DNA from: JAHEDH01 sp963753285
GTDB lineage: Bacteria; Actinomycetota; Acidimicrobiia; Spongiisociales; ZC4RG35
Length of the DNA stretch: 64,000 bases
Direction of reading: 5' to 3'
Assembly (NCBI GenBank): GCA_963753285.1
Contig: CAVWBT010000001.1
Coordinates: 682,001 to 746,000, forward strand
Position 1 is the stretch's first letter. Each line of letters opens with the position of its first letter. Under the pieces are notes generated by a model. That model was given only the letters and a program-made list of their open reading frames with translations, did no database searches and was not told where the DNA came from. A program made the position numbers and the translations under genes. This document shows, piece after piece, positions 41,898 to 50,226 of this stretch.

Positions 41898-43367
41898 TCA
41901 ACCGATTTCGAGGCGTTCCTCCGCGGCGTCCAGCGTCTGACCGCCATTCGCCACCGGGGTGAACAGGTCACCGACATCGGCGACTCGGGCGGCGACGTTG
42001 CCGAGGTGGACGTCTCCGTTCTTCAGTGTCGCCACCTCCGCCCACGTGATCGGGATCGAGATCGGCGCACCCGCTCGCGGCCGCACCGAATAGACCGAGG
42101 CGATCGTCTGACCGGAGGCGTTCCGGTTGGCATCCACGAAGACCTTGCCCTTGCGATTCGGGATCTTCCAGTCGACGGTGATGTCGGCCGGGTTTGCCTG
42201 TGCCATCAACTCCCCCACCGCGGCCACGAACCGCCGGACCCTGGCGTAGTCCTGCTGGCCAGGCTCGAGCGGAACGTAGACGTGCATGCCTTTCGAACCC
42301 GACAACTTGGGGTAGCCGTCGAGACCGAGGGCGTCGAGCATGGTCCGCACCATGGTGGTGGCGGTGACGACCTGATCCCAGGTCGATCCGTCGGCCGGGT
42401 CGAGGTCGAAGATGGCGTAGTCGGGATGCTCGAGGTCGGAGGCACGACTGTGGAACGGGTGGATCTCGATGCATCCCATGTTGGCGAACCACATGAGCGA
42501 CTCCCGGTCCGCCGCCAGCAGGAAGTCGATCTCGCCGCCCATCGACTCCGAATCGACCTTTGCGGTCTGCATCCAGTCGGGCTGGTGTCCTGGCGATCGC
42601 TTCTCGTAGAAGGAGGCTCCGCCGATCCCGTTCGGATACCGCGACATCGAGATGGGCCGACCGGCGAGGTGCGGCAGGAGGATGTCGGCAATGCGTGCGT
42701 AGTACTCGATGAGATCGCCCTTGGTGGTCCCGTCGGGAAAGAACTCCTTGTCGATGTTCGACAGCCGCAACGGCTGCTCGGCGATCAGCGGGATCCATCG
42801 CTCGCCGTCGAAGACGACCTCGACGGCTTCGCAGTCGTTGTGTCCCGATCCGAGACGCCGGGTCTTCACCTTCGGTGCGGTTCGAGCAACCCGCTCGCCG
42901 TCCACGCCGTCGATGACGAGAACCACGTCCACCTGCTCCATCTCGCTCGCCGCTGCGAGCGCAGCGAGATCCGGCATGGATGCGACGCTGATCCGAGTCC
43001 TGATCGGGTGCACTCTGTCTGGCTGGAACGAATCGACGATGAAACGGATCACCGCTCGGCACCCCTCGACGGTCGTGGGTACGCCACCGACCGAGGACCA
43101 GTCGAGCACTGGGATCACCGGACCGTCGAGCATCGCGAGGTCGCCCACGGTCGGGAACCCGTCGGTCGACGTCACGAGACCGATTGGCCGATCGGAACTC
43201 TCGGCGAGTTCGGCTGCGCTCTCGAGATCGGAAACCCGATGCACGACGAGCCCGGGTCCGCCGGCGGACGGATTGTCGGTGAGCAGCCAGCCGTCGTCGG
43301 GGATCGGCGGTGCCCGCACCTCCCTGGGGCCGTCATGGCCCTCGTCGGTCGAGCCGAGGATCAGCAT
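41898..43367 (-). CDS. LigD-type primase-polymerase domain with unidentified N-terminal domain
   Basis: Residues about 198-480 are a LigD polymerase (archaeo-eukaryotic primase) domain: LSNIDKEFFPDGTTKGDLIEYY opening helix, MSRYPNG, EIHPFHSR, catalytic IFDLDPADG with Asp321/Asp323, LSGSKGMHVYVPL and VFVDANRNASGQT. Such domains add nucleotides during non-homologous end joining. The first ~190 residues (containing LLTDNPSAGGPGLVVHRV and RTRISVASMPDLAAL) match no domain I recognise and are neither ligase nor phosphoesterase. No ku or ligase gene is in the window. Confidence 0.85.
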   Translation of the reverse strand: MLILGSTDEGHDGPREVRAPPIPDDGWLLTDNPSAGGPGLVVHRVSDLESAAELAESSDRPIGLVTSTDGFPTVGDLAMLDGPVIPVLDWSSVGGVPTTVEGCRAVIRFIVDSFQPDRVHPIRTRISVASMPDLAALAAASEMEQVDVVLVIDGVDGERVARTAPKVKTRRLGSGHNDCEAVEVVFDGERWIPLIAEQPLRLSNIDKEFFPDGTTKGDLIEYYARIADILLPHLAGRPISMSRYPNGIGGASFYEKRSPGHQPDWMQTAKVDSESMGGEIDFLLAADRESLMWFANMGCIEIHPFHSRASDLEHPDYAIFDLDPADGSTWDQVVTATTMVRTMLDALGLDGYPKLSGSKGMHVYVPLEPGQQDYARVRRFVAAVGELMAQANPADITVDWKIPNRKGKVFVDANRNASGQTIASVYSVRPRAGAPISIPITWAEVATLKNGDVHLGNVAARVADVGDLFTPVANGGQTLDAAEERLEIG

Positions 43368-43371
43368 CCGC

Positions 43372-43797
43372 TCACCTGGGCTGCAGGTGGATCAGCGGGA
43401 TCTTCCTCGTCGTCCGCTCCTTGTACTGCTCCCAGCGCTCGTCCATCGCCGAGAACCGACCCCACAGCCGGTCGTACTCGTCACCGTGGAGCTCCCGTGC
43501 CGAGACGCTCACGTCATCAGAGCCGACATGCACGGTCGTGTCGGGATTGGCCTTGAGGTTGTGGTACCAGGCCGGGTTGCTGGGTGCGCCACCCATAGAC
43601 GCTGCGATGACGTACCCACCCTCGTGGTTGAGGAACATCACCGGAGTCTCTCGCACGGTGCCGGACTTGGCCCCCGTGTGCTTCAGCACGAGGACCGAGC
43701 CATCTTCGGTTCCACCGCCGAACCCACCCGTCAGCTTGACCAGCTTCGCGTGCAGGCTGGTCCCGACTCGCATCATCGTCTGTGCAACACCCATCAC
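43372..43797 (-). CDS. deazaflavin (F420)-dependent nitroreductase family protein
   Basis: A 141-residue split-beta-barrel protein of the DDN type. It shows LVLKHTGAKSGTVRETPVMF, GGYVIAASMGGAPSNPAWYH, LKANPDTTVHVG and the C-terminal RWEQYKERTTRKIPLIHLQP, all hallmarks of F420H2-dependent quinone reductases. These use cofactor F420, so the host should make F420. It lies five bases upstream of the LigD-type gene on the same strand. Confidence 0.88.
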   Translation of the reverse strand: MMGVAQTMMRVGTSLHAKLVKLTGGFGGGTEDGSVLVLKHTGAKSGTVRETPVMFLNHEGGYVIAASMGGAPSNPAWYHNLKANPDTTVHVGSDDVSVSARELHGDEYDRLWGRFSAMDERWEQYKERTTRKIPLIHLQPR

Positions 43798-43960
43798 CGG
43801 CTCCTCGTCGATATCGCAGGGAAACTAGTTGGATCGCGCGTATTCGAATTGGTATGGGCGCGTCCTTTGGTTCCCGGCCATTCTGCCGATGGGAGTACAT
43901 GGTGGACGCGGTTACGACGCCGACGGCGGGTCCGCCCGCCGCCCTCTGCGGGAGTATCAG

Positions 43961-44905
43961 ATGACGCTTCCGCTCTCCCGCCGCGGGATTGGCATCGGAG
44001 TCGCCGCCGGTGTTCCACTGCTGGCGAGCGCACTCATCGAGATCGCCCGCAGACCGCTCGTCCGGGGCAATGCGATCGGTCCGGAGTTGTTCGGCAACCG
44101 CACGGTCATCAATTCGCCCGAGGTCGGCCCTGTGCACGTTCGCCACGTCCCCGGCAACGAAGGCTGGTCGCTGGTGCTCGTCCACGGCTGGTCGGGGTGC
44201 GCCGACGTCACCTGGCACGCAGTGGCTCCTCAGCTCGCAGGTGGACCGAACCTGTGGATCATCGACCTTCCCGGACACGGCGAGGCGCCGCGGGACGGCG
44301 GCTTCGATCTGGAGACGGCAGCACGCAAGATCGGACTGCTCGTCGATCTCGCCAAACGGGATGGCCCGGTCACACTCGTCGGCTACTCGATGGGTGGTGC
44401 GGCGAGTCTCATGGGTTTCCATCTCGGCATCCTCGGCAACGTCGACCGCTACTTCGCCGTCGCCACCGCCGACCGGTTCGCCACTCCATCACTCAGCGTC
44501 AAGCTGTGGGCGGCCCGGATCTTCGGAGCCGGCGATCGGTCACCGTTCATCCTCCGCCAGGCGTGGAAGCGAGCACGAGTCAGCAAACGCGAGATGGTCG
44601 CCTGGATCCTCCAGAACCGCCCACACGGCCGCGTCCTCGCCGACACGGCTGCGGTGATGTCGAGATTCGATCTGTCTGAGGCGGAGGTCGAGCTCCCGGA
44701 GGACAGCGAGTGGATCATCGCCGATGCGGACACGGTCATCCCCGTCGAGGAGCAGCTCTCGAGCGCAGAACGCCACGAGGTTCCGGTCGTTCGACTCAAC
44801 GCCAGCCACGCCGTGTGCCTCGAACACCCCATCGACCTCGCACGCCTGCTCGTGACACAGCGGAAGGCGGTCGACCGGGATCCCCACCTGCAACTGGTCG
44901 ACTGA
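43961..44905 (+). CDS. alpha/beta hydrolase
   Basis: A 314-residue hydrolase with a hydrophobic N-terminal segment (GIGVAAGVPLLASALIEI) that may anchor it. Motifs: VLVHGWSGCADVTWH, LWIIDLPGHGEAPRDG, the nucleophile elbow LVGYSMGGAASLMG, and a late Asp and His in ADTVIPVEE and LNASHAVCLEHP. GGGAG seven bases before ATG 43961 selects that start. It is transcribed away from the nitroreductase gene. Substrate unknown. Confidence 0.8.
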   Translation: MTLPLSRRGIGIGVAAGVPLLASALIEIARRPLVRGNAIGPELFGNRTVINSPEVGPVHVRHVPGNEGWSLVLVHGWSGCADVTWHAVAPQLAGGPNLWIIDLPGHGEAPRDGGFDLETAARKIGLLVDLAKRDGPVTLVGYSMGGAASLMGFHLGILGNVDRYFAVATADRFATPSLSVKLWAARIFGAGDRSPFILRQAWKRARVSKREMVAWILQNRPHGRVLADTAAVMSRFDLSEAEVELPEDSEWIIADADTVIPVEEQLSSAERHEVPVVRLNASHAVCLEHPIDLARLLVTQRKAVDRDPHLQLVD

Positions 44906-44966
44906 CGGGGTGGCTGGTCCCGCACAAAGGCCCTGTGTGATCGGGCATCGAACGGATTACGTTGGA

Positions 44967-44989
44967 AGCGGTTCCCGATTGGAACCGCT
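44967..44989. promoter_or_regulatory. 9-bp inverted repeat upstream of the hibernation factor gene
   Basis: AGCGGTTCC-CGATT-GGAACCGCT is a perfect dyad 31 bases before the HPF start and 61 bases after the hydrolase stop. It could be an operator in the HPF promoter region or a terminator for the hydrolase; no T-tract follows, which slightly favours an operator. Confidence 0.5.
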
Positions 44990-45019
44990 GGGTCTGACAC
45001 GCATTGGAGGCGATCGGCC

Positions 45020-45820
45020 ATGACCGCACAGAACGATTCGAGCAGCGAAGGCCTCGAGGTCTCATTCGTCATCGACGGCGCCGTGCCGCAAGCGGCGCGT
45101 GCCAGGGCGGAGGACATGATCCGCGATCTCGCCGCCAAGGCGCCGCGGCCGGTGCTCTTCGCAAGGGTGAAGCTCACCGCGGACGAGTCGAGACCCCCGA
45201 ACGAGCGACACATCGCCCAGGCGGTCATCGACGTCAGTGGCGCGTTGCTCAGGGCACAGGTGGCCGAGTCGTCGATGATCGAGGCGATCAACCTGGTCGG
45301 CAAGCGCCTCGATCGCCGACTGCGCGATCTCACCGATCGGCGCGACGACGCCAACACTCGAACACCGGCTGCGGAGCCCGGCACGTGGAGGAGTGGCGAC
45401 CTGCCGAGCGCGCGACCCGACTTCTTCCCGAGGTCACCCAGTGAGCGGGAAATCGTGCGGAGGAAGACCTGGTCTGGAGATCGGACCTCGATCACCGAGG
45501 CCCTCTTCGACCTCTATGCGCTCGACCACCGCTTCTTCCTGTTCACCGACATCTCCGACGGGGTCGATTCCATCGTGTACGAGGACGACGGCGAGGTGAA
45601 GCTGCGACGACTGACAGGCGACACACCCGATGGATTGGAGGACTTCGAGATCGGTGTGGTCGAGGCGCCGGCTCCGGAGATGACCGATGAGGAAGCGGCG
45701 GATCGCGTCGACTCCTCGAACGAGCCGTTCGTCTTCTACAAAGACAGCGCAACCGGGAGAGGCGCCGTCCTCTACCGCAGGTATGACGGACACTACGGAT
45801 TGGTCGAGCCCCGAGCCTGA
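45020..45820 (+). CDS. ribosome hibernation-promoting factor, long HPF/RaiA type
   Basis: A 266-residue protein with an N-terminal HPF-like alpha/beta domain (LEVSFVIDGAVPQAARARAE, RPVLFARVKLTADESR, MIEAINLVGKRLDRRLRDL), a flexible linker, and a C-terminal S30AE dimerisation domain (FFLFTDISDGVDSIVYEDDG, PFVFYKDSATGRGAVLYRR). Long HPFs dimerise ribosomes in stationary phase or hypoxia. ATG 45020 follows GGAGG at a good distance. A dyad symmetry upstream hints at control. No operon partner downstream; a tRNA follows. Confidence 0.83.
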   Translation: MTAQNDSSSEGLEVSFVIDGAVPQAARARAEDMIRDLAAKAPRPVLFARVKLTADESRPPNERHIAQAVIDVSGALLRAQVAESSMIEAINLVGKRLDRRLRDLTDRRDDANTRTPAAEPGTWRSGDLPSARPDFFPRSPSEREIVRRKTWSGDRTSITEALFDLYALDHRFFLFTDISDGVDSIVYEDDGEVKLRRLTGDTPDGLEDFEIGVVEAPAPEMTDEEAADRVDSSNEPFVFYKDSATGRGAVLYRRYDGHYGLVEPRA

Positions 45821-45908
45821 GCGCACTCGACTCCACGTGGCGATCGACCGGGTCGGCCGCGTACACTGTCCGCGACTCGACGCCGGGCCATCCCGACTCG
45901 ATCGTTTC

Positions 45909-45981
45909 GGGTCCCTAGCTCAATTGGTAGAGCACCGGGCTTTTAACCCGTTGGTTGTGGGTTCGAGTCCCACGGGACCCA
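45909..45981 (+). tRNA. tRNA-Lys(TTT)
   Basis: 73 nt with acceptor GGGTCCC/GGGACCC, D-arm GCTCAATTGGTAGAGC, anticodon loop CTTTTAA (TTT), T-arm TGGGTTCGAGTCCCA and discriminator A. CCA is not encoded. A TACACT box at 45862-45867 may be its -10 element. The 3' two-thirds is overlapped antisense by the end of an integrase gene, which marks it as a phage/element attachment site. Confidence 0.97.
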
Positions 45982-46762
45982 CCTCTGAAAAGTCAAGCGC
46001 CAGTTGGCTTTTCGGATGCTTCCCCTTCTCGCGAATTCGATCCTTGGACGGTTTTGTCCGTCGTTTGTCCGTCTGATTCTGGGCGTAGAGACTGTCGAGG
46101 GCTTCTGCGAGCGACTCCGCTTCGGACGGGAACAGGTGCCCGTACACGTCCATCGTCACCACGATCGAGCTGTGACCGAGGTGCCGCTTGATCGCCTCGG
46201 GGTGTGCTCCCTGGCTGATCAGCAACGCCGCAGCGGTGTGACGGAGGTCGTGAATGCGGAGCCTCTCAGGCAGCTCGGCTTCGGCGATCGCCGGCTGCCA
46301 GACGTTCTTCGTGAAGTTCGAGTTCCGCATGGCCGCACCGTTCGAGGCGGTGAACACCAGGCCATCGGGGTCGGAGCCACAGAACGTGACCATGTGCTCG
46401 TTGAGCATCTCTCTGAGGAAGGCCGGGATGATCACCGTCCGGTTCCGATGGTTCTTGGTGGCCCCGAAGTGGAGATCGCCTCCCACCTCTGCAAGCGACT
46501 CATTGACGTCGACCCGGCCCCTGAGCACGTTGACCCGTTTTGCTCGCAACGCGGCCGCCTCGCCCCACCTGAGACCGCCGTACGACAGCACGTAGATCAG
46601 AGCCCGGTATCTGGGCCCGACGGCGTCGGCCAGCCGATCGACTTCGACAGGGTTGAGGAAGAGCTGCTCTCGTCGCGGCTTGCGTGGCAACGGGATGCCA
46701 TCGGCGGGATTGGCAGGGATGTATCGTGCCCGCACGGCGGCCTTGAGGATCTGCGAGAGCAC
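45920..46762 (-). pseudogene. tyrosine recombinase (integrase), 5'-degraded, 3' end inside tRNA-Lys
   Basis: The catalytic domain is whole: first Arg in LSYGGLRWGEAAAL, Lys in GATKNHRNR, HDLRH, LGHSSIVVTMDVYGH with the nucleophilic Tyr. Integrase-like sequence (GLSASRIRQAHRVLSQ) continues upstream of 46762 to an in-frame TGA at 46811-46813, beyond which the expected arm-binding and core N-terminal parts are not recognisable. The C-terminus (VGPVGLEPTTNGLKARCSTN) is read antisense through the tRNA, the usual layout when a tRNA is attB. No cargo genes follow, so this is a remnant. The gap 46814-47088 holds no identifiable gene. Confidence 0.82.
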
Positions 46763-47088
46763 CCGATGAGCTTGGCGAATCCTCGAGGCGGAAAGTCCTG
46801 CCTCCTGCGATCAAACGTGTACTGCCCTGACCCGCTCAACCACGGCGTCGAACTCGGGCTCACCAGCGCGATAGCCACAGGTGGTGGAGCCGTACGGCCG
46901 CGGACGACGCCGGGCACCGTCGGTGATCGCGATATCGGAGCGGGTCGTGGCGCTGAGGAGCCTTGGTGGGCGGGGCCGATCGGCTTGGCTGCGTCGCTGA
47001 TGTGCGTGTCGGGATACTTCGGCGCCCGGGCGACGAAATCGACCTCGGGTCGCGGCGTGCATCTCGAGCGGTCGCCGTGATCGGGTGT

Positions 47089-47820
47089 TCATCCGAGGAG
47101 CGCGAGGTCTCGTCGGATGTAGCGCAGGTGCGCCCACTCCTCTTCGAGGATCACGCGAACGCAGTCACCGACGGTGGGGTGCCAGTCCCCGCCGCCCCAG
47201 GGGTTGTTGCGCTCCTCGACGAGCAACTCGGGCGTCGCGTCGGCGAGGAAGTCGGTCACCATCTGCTGCCGATCGGCCCGCACCTCGAGGATCTCGGCGA
47301 ACGCCGGCATGTCGGTCCGGAAGATCGACACGTCGAAGCCCATCTCCGATGCGCCGGCGAAGATCTGGCCGATCTCGTGGAACGGCTGTTCCATCCCCAT
47401 GATCCCGCCGCGGAGCCAGGCGTCGGTCGCCAGCACGAGGTGGCGCAGGGTCTGGGCCAGCGACCACTCGTCGTCGACGTGGGCGTCGACCATCTCCGGC
47501 GGAGTGTCGGCCATCGTCGTCGCCCACGCGGCCTGCACGGCGACCCAGCCGTCCCGCAGGCCCTCGGGCGTTTGCGCGTTCTGAAGCTCGCGGCCGGGGA
47601 ACTGCCGGTTGAGCTCGGCGTCGACCAACGGCACCACGTCGACGCCGTTCACGAAGAGGCTGCCGAACAACAGGTCATGGCCGTCGATGTCGAGCCCGTC
47701 GACGTCAACGCTGCGCATCGTCACCCCACTGAGGTCGCAAGATCTCAGTGTGGCGCCCTTGAAGCTGGTCCCGACGAAGATTGCGCCTTCGAACTCCTGG
47801 ATACCGGAATCGTCTGTCAT
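47089..47820 (-). CDS. pentapeptide-repeat plus DinB-like domain protein
   Basis: A 243-residue protein. The N-terminus carries pentapeptide-like repeats (FEGAIFVGTSFKGATLRSCD, LSGVTMRSVDVDGLDIDG). The rest is a DinB/mycothiol-S-transferase fold with VDDEWSLAQTLRHLVLATDAW (first His) and VRVILEEEWAHLRYIRRDL (second His). This fusion is common in actinobacteria and may bind mycothiol, though the substrate is unknown. It stands alone on the minus strand beside the integrase remnant. Confidence 0.8.
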   Translation of the reverse strand: MTDDSGIQEFEGAIFVGTSFKGATLRSCDLSGVTMRSVDVDGLDIDGHDLLFGSLFVNGVDVVPLVDAELNRQFPGRELQNAQTPEGLRDGWVAVQAAWATTMADTPPEMVDAHVDDEWSLAQTLRHLVLATDAWLRGGIMGMEQPFHEIGQIFAGASEMGFDVSIFRTDMPAFAEILEVRADRQQMVTDFLADATPELLVEERNNPWGGGDWHPTVGDCVRVILEEEWAHLRYIRRDLALLG

Positions 47821-47969
47821 CGTCGCATTCTTGTCGCTCGACGTCGACAGCTGGTCGCCCTCAGCGGTGCTGCGGAACCGGAACCATTCGGTAATCCGCG
47901 AGACTGTCCGCGCGACACGGGTGCGATCGAAGCAACCATTCGGATCGAATCAGAAAGTGAGCTGTACCC

Positions 47970-48677
47970 ATGGACATGCTGATGGGCGACAAGATCGCCG
48001 ACGCCGATCTGGCTGACTGGCGCAAGTTGGCCCAAGGACTCCACGCCCGCTACCTGATCGGCGACTTCGCCACCGGCGCACGGTTCATCGCTTCTGTGGG
48101 CGAGGCGGGTGACGCGGTCGACCACTATCCGATCGTTTCGATGGGCGCCGGGTACGTCGACCTCAAGCTGATCACCGACGACGCCATCTACCGCGAAGAC
48201 GACGGCACCGAACACATCGTGGCGTGGCCGACCCAACAGGACGTCGATCTCGCACGGCGGATCACCGGGATCGCAGCCGACCAGCACCTCGTCGCGAACC
48301 CGGCCGCGGTCAGCCAGATCGAACTCGGCCTCGACACCCCACACTCTGCGACGATCGCACCGGTGTGGGCCGCCCTGCTCACCGGGAACCCAGCCGCCCA
48401 GGGCCACGGATCCCCCAGCGACGAGATCCGCGACCCCACCGGCCAGATCCCGAATCTGTGGTTCGGTGGCGCCGACGATGACGAGGCGCCGCGTCAACGG
48501 TTCCACGTCGAGGTCTACGTCGCGCCCGAGGTAGCCGAACAACGAGTCGCCGCAGCCGTCGCCGCAGGCGGAACCGTCGTCGACGACACCAACTCGCCAG
48601 GGCTCACCGTCATCGCCGATCAGGACGGCAACACCGGAATCCTGTGCGTCGACACCTCCGCAGTGAAACACGACTGA
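47970..48677 (+). CDS. pterin carbinolamine dehydratase-like domain fused to VOC/glyoxalase domain
   Basis: Residues 1-110 resemble pterin-4a-carbinolamine dehydratase (ADWRKLAQGLHARYLIGDFATG, VSMGAGYVDLKLIT, QQDVDLARRITGIA); the dehydratase His triplet is only partly kept (DHYP). Residues about 120-235 form a VOC domain (QIELGLDTPHSATIAPVWAA, RFHVEVYVAPEVAEQRVAAA, GLTVIADQDGNTGILC). Such fusions are known in actinobacteria with no assigned function. ATG 47970 has no strong ribosome site; ATG 47976 is alternative. Confidence 0.78.
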   Translation: MDMLMGDKIADADLADWRKLAQGLHARYLIGDFATGARFIASVGEAGDAVDHYPIVSMGAGYVDLKLITDDAIYREDDGTEHIVAWPTQQDVDLARRITGIAADQHLVANPAAVSQIELGLDTPHSATIAPVWAALLTGNPAAQGHGSPSDEIRDPTGQIPNLWFGGADDDEAPRQRFHVEVYVAPEVAEQRVAAAVAAGGTVVDDTNSPGLTVIADQDGNTGILCVDTSAVKHD

Positions 48678-49010
48678 CCGCTCAGCCGCTGCGCGAGAGC
48701 CGACCCCGGTCCGGCCCCGGCGTCCGTCGAGTGCCCGATATTCGCGCCGTCGCCACGGCCTCGGACCCGTCCGGGAACCGGCATGTTGTTGCACCTCGCT
48801 GGCTACAGACCGTGACACTCGCGAGCACCACGCTCAGTGACGACCCGACGAGGGGCAGGCGCTCCTCGAAGTGCCGATACCGGGCACTCGGCGGACTGTG
48901 CGTTCGTGCTCCGTATTTGCTGATCGGCGCTGTTTGACCGGTGCGGAGGTCTCGCAGGGTGTCCCGTAGCTCGTCGGGATGGACGCCCGGCGGCCGGTAG
49001 CCTCTGGTGG
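48678..49010. other. intergenic stretch without identifiable features
   Basis: The 333 bases between the VOC fusion and the GNAT gene contain short open frames with no recognisable product, no tandem repeat and no strong inverted repeat that I can see. A promoter for the GNAT gene is presumably at its right end. Confidence 0.4.
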
Positions 49011-49862
49011 GTGGAGATCGTGCGGTTCACCGATGAGTACGAGTTGGCGGCCGGCGTGTATGACATGGCGGCGGCTGAGCTTCGTGCCCGTGATGAGCGG
49101 CAGGATCAGCCTTTGCAGCGGTGGATGGCAGTCTCAGATGGTGAGGCGGCAGCGGCGGTCACTACGTGGTGGCGTCCCGATGACCGCACGTTCCTGTACT
49201 TCGTCGGTGCGGATCGGGCCGCGTATTCGCTTCTCACCGATACCGTCGTGGACGCCCTGGGCCGGCCGGTGCACACCTTCGTAGACGCCGAAGATGGTGA
49301 GTTGGTGGAGGCGTTGCGGTCGGCGGGTTTCGAGGTCGAAGTGGTGGAGGAGAGGTTCCGGATCAACTTCGATCGTGTGCTGGTCTGGCTGCGCCGCGCC
49401 TGGGTTCCGTCCGGCTTCAGTATCCACCCGGCGGATACGGTCGATGAGGACCGGTTGTTCATCCTCGACAACACTCTCCGGCAGGACACTGTGGGTACGG
49501 ATGGCTGGCAGGGAGACCGGGACTGGTTCCACGACGAACTCGTCGAGTCCCCGCCGTTCGACCCTTCGGCGTATCTGGTTGCCGTCGACGACCGCACCGG
49601 CGAATACGTGGGGTTGGTGCGGATCTGGCGCAACCCGGCCGGACCCCGGTTCGGGCTCATCGGAGTGCTGCCCAAGTTCCGGAACACGACCATCGCCGGT
49701 GCCCTGCTGAGACAGGCGCTGCTGGCCGCCTCGGAGTGGGGTCATGAGACATTCACCGCTGAGACCAGCCCCGCCAACCCAACCATCCACCGGCGGATGC
49801 ACCGGATCGGCGCCGACAGTCTGGGGCGGCTCTATCAGATGGTCCGGAACCCAACCTCTTGA
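49011..49862 (+). CDS. GNAT family N-acetyltransferase
   Basis: A 283-residue protein with a degenerate N-terminal half and a C-terminal GNAT fold: YVGLVRIWRNPAGPRFGLIGVLP is the central strand pair, KFRNTTIAGALLRQALLAASEWG fills the acetyl-CoA loop position, and ETSPANPTIHRRMHRIGADS is the closing helix. The pyrophosphate loop (R-x2-x-A-x-A) is close to the Q/R-x-x-G-x-G/A consensus. Acceptor unknown. GTG 49011 is the best start. Confidence 0.78.
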   Translation: MEIVRFTDEYELAAGVYDMAAAELRARDERQDQPLQRWMAVSDGEAAAAVTTWWRPDDRTFLYFVGADRAAYSLLTDTVVDALGRPVHTFVDAEDGELVEALRSAGFEVEVVEERFRINFDRVLVWLRRAWVPSGFSIHPADTVDEDRLFILDNTLRQDTVGTDGWQGDRDWFHDELVESPPFDPSAYLVAVDDRTGEYVGLVRIWRNPAGPRFGLIGVLPKFRNTTIAGALLRQALLAASEWGHETFTAETSPANPTIHRRMHRIGADSLGRLYQMVRNPTS

Positions 49863-49935
49863 GGTGTTCGGCCACCCAGGCATTCGTGCCCGGGATTTGG
49901 CGATCCGTGAGGGTTCGGATTGCAGCGGGGTGTGA

Positions 49936-50030
49936 TCAGATCAGTGTGAGGATCTGATCGACGGCGCCCGTGGGGTCGACTGGCGTGTCAGTGGCGACGT
50001 TGACTGTCGGGCCGATGCGGAGAGGGCTCC
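49936..50030 (-). pseudogene. possible C-terminal remnant of a P-loop kinase-like gene
   Basis: On the minus strand one frame ends LRIGPTVNVATDTPVDPTGA then VDQILTLI and a TGA at 49936-49938. This resembles the last strand and helix of small ATP-dependent kinases (a DT...P pattern followed by a closing I-L helix). Upstream the frame has no start and no P-loop. It may be the stub of a gene lost by deletion. The rest of 49863-50226 shows nothing else. Confidence 0.3.
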
Positions 50031-50226
50031 GTCAGACTCTCGGACAGCCGGGAGAGGTCTGGGGCACCGAGACCGCCGCGGACCACCTCATCCTCATCCG
50101 CACGACGCGGTGAGCGCGCTCTCCGCGACCGAGCTCGAGGGTTGCCAGGGAGACATGACGATCGGGATGCGCTGTTCGGTGTGGAGGCGCCCACCGACCG
50201 CCGGGTGCGTCCGGCATCCCGTGTCC

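Noticed and set aside
48644..48937. 97-residue plus-strand open frame after the VOC fusion
   Set aside because: Arg/Ser-rich composition typical of an out-of-frame GC-rich read, no motif, and it overlaps the VOC gene end.
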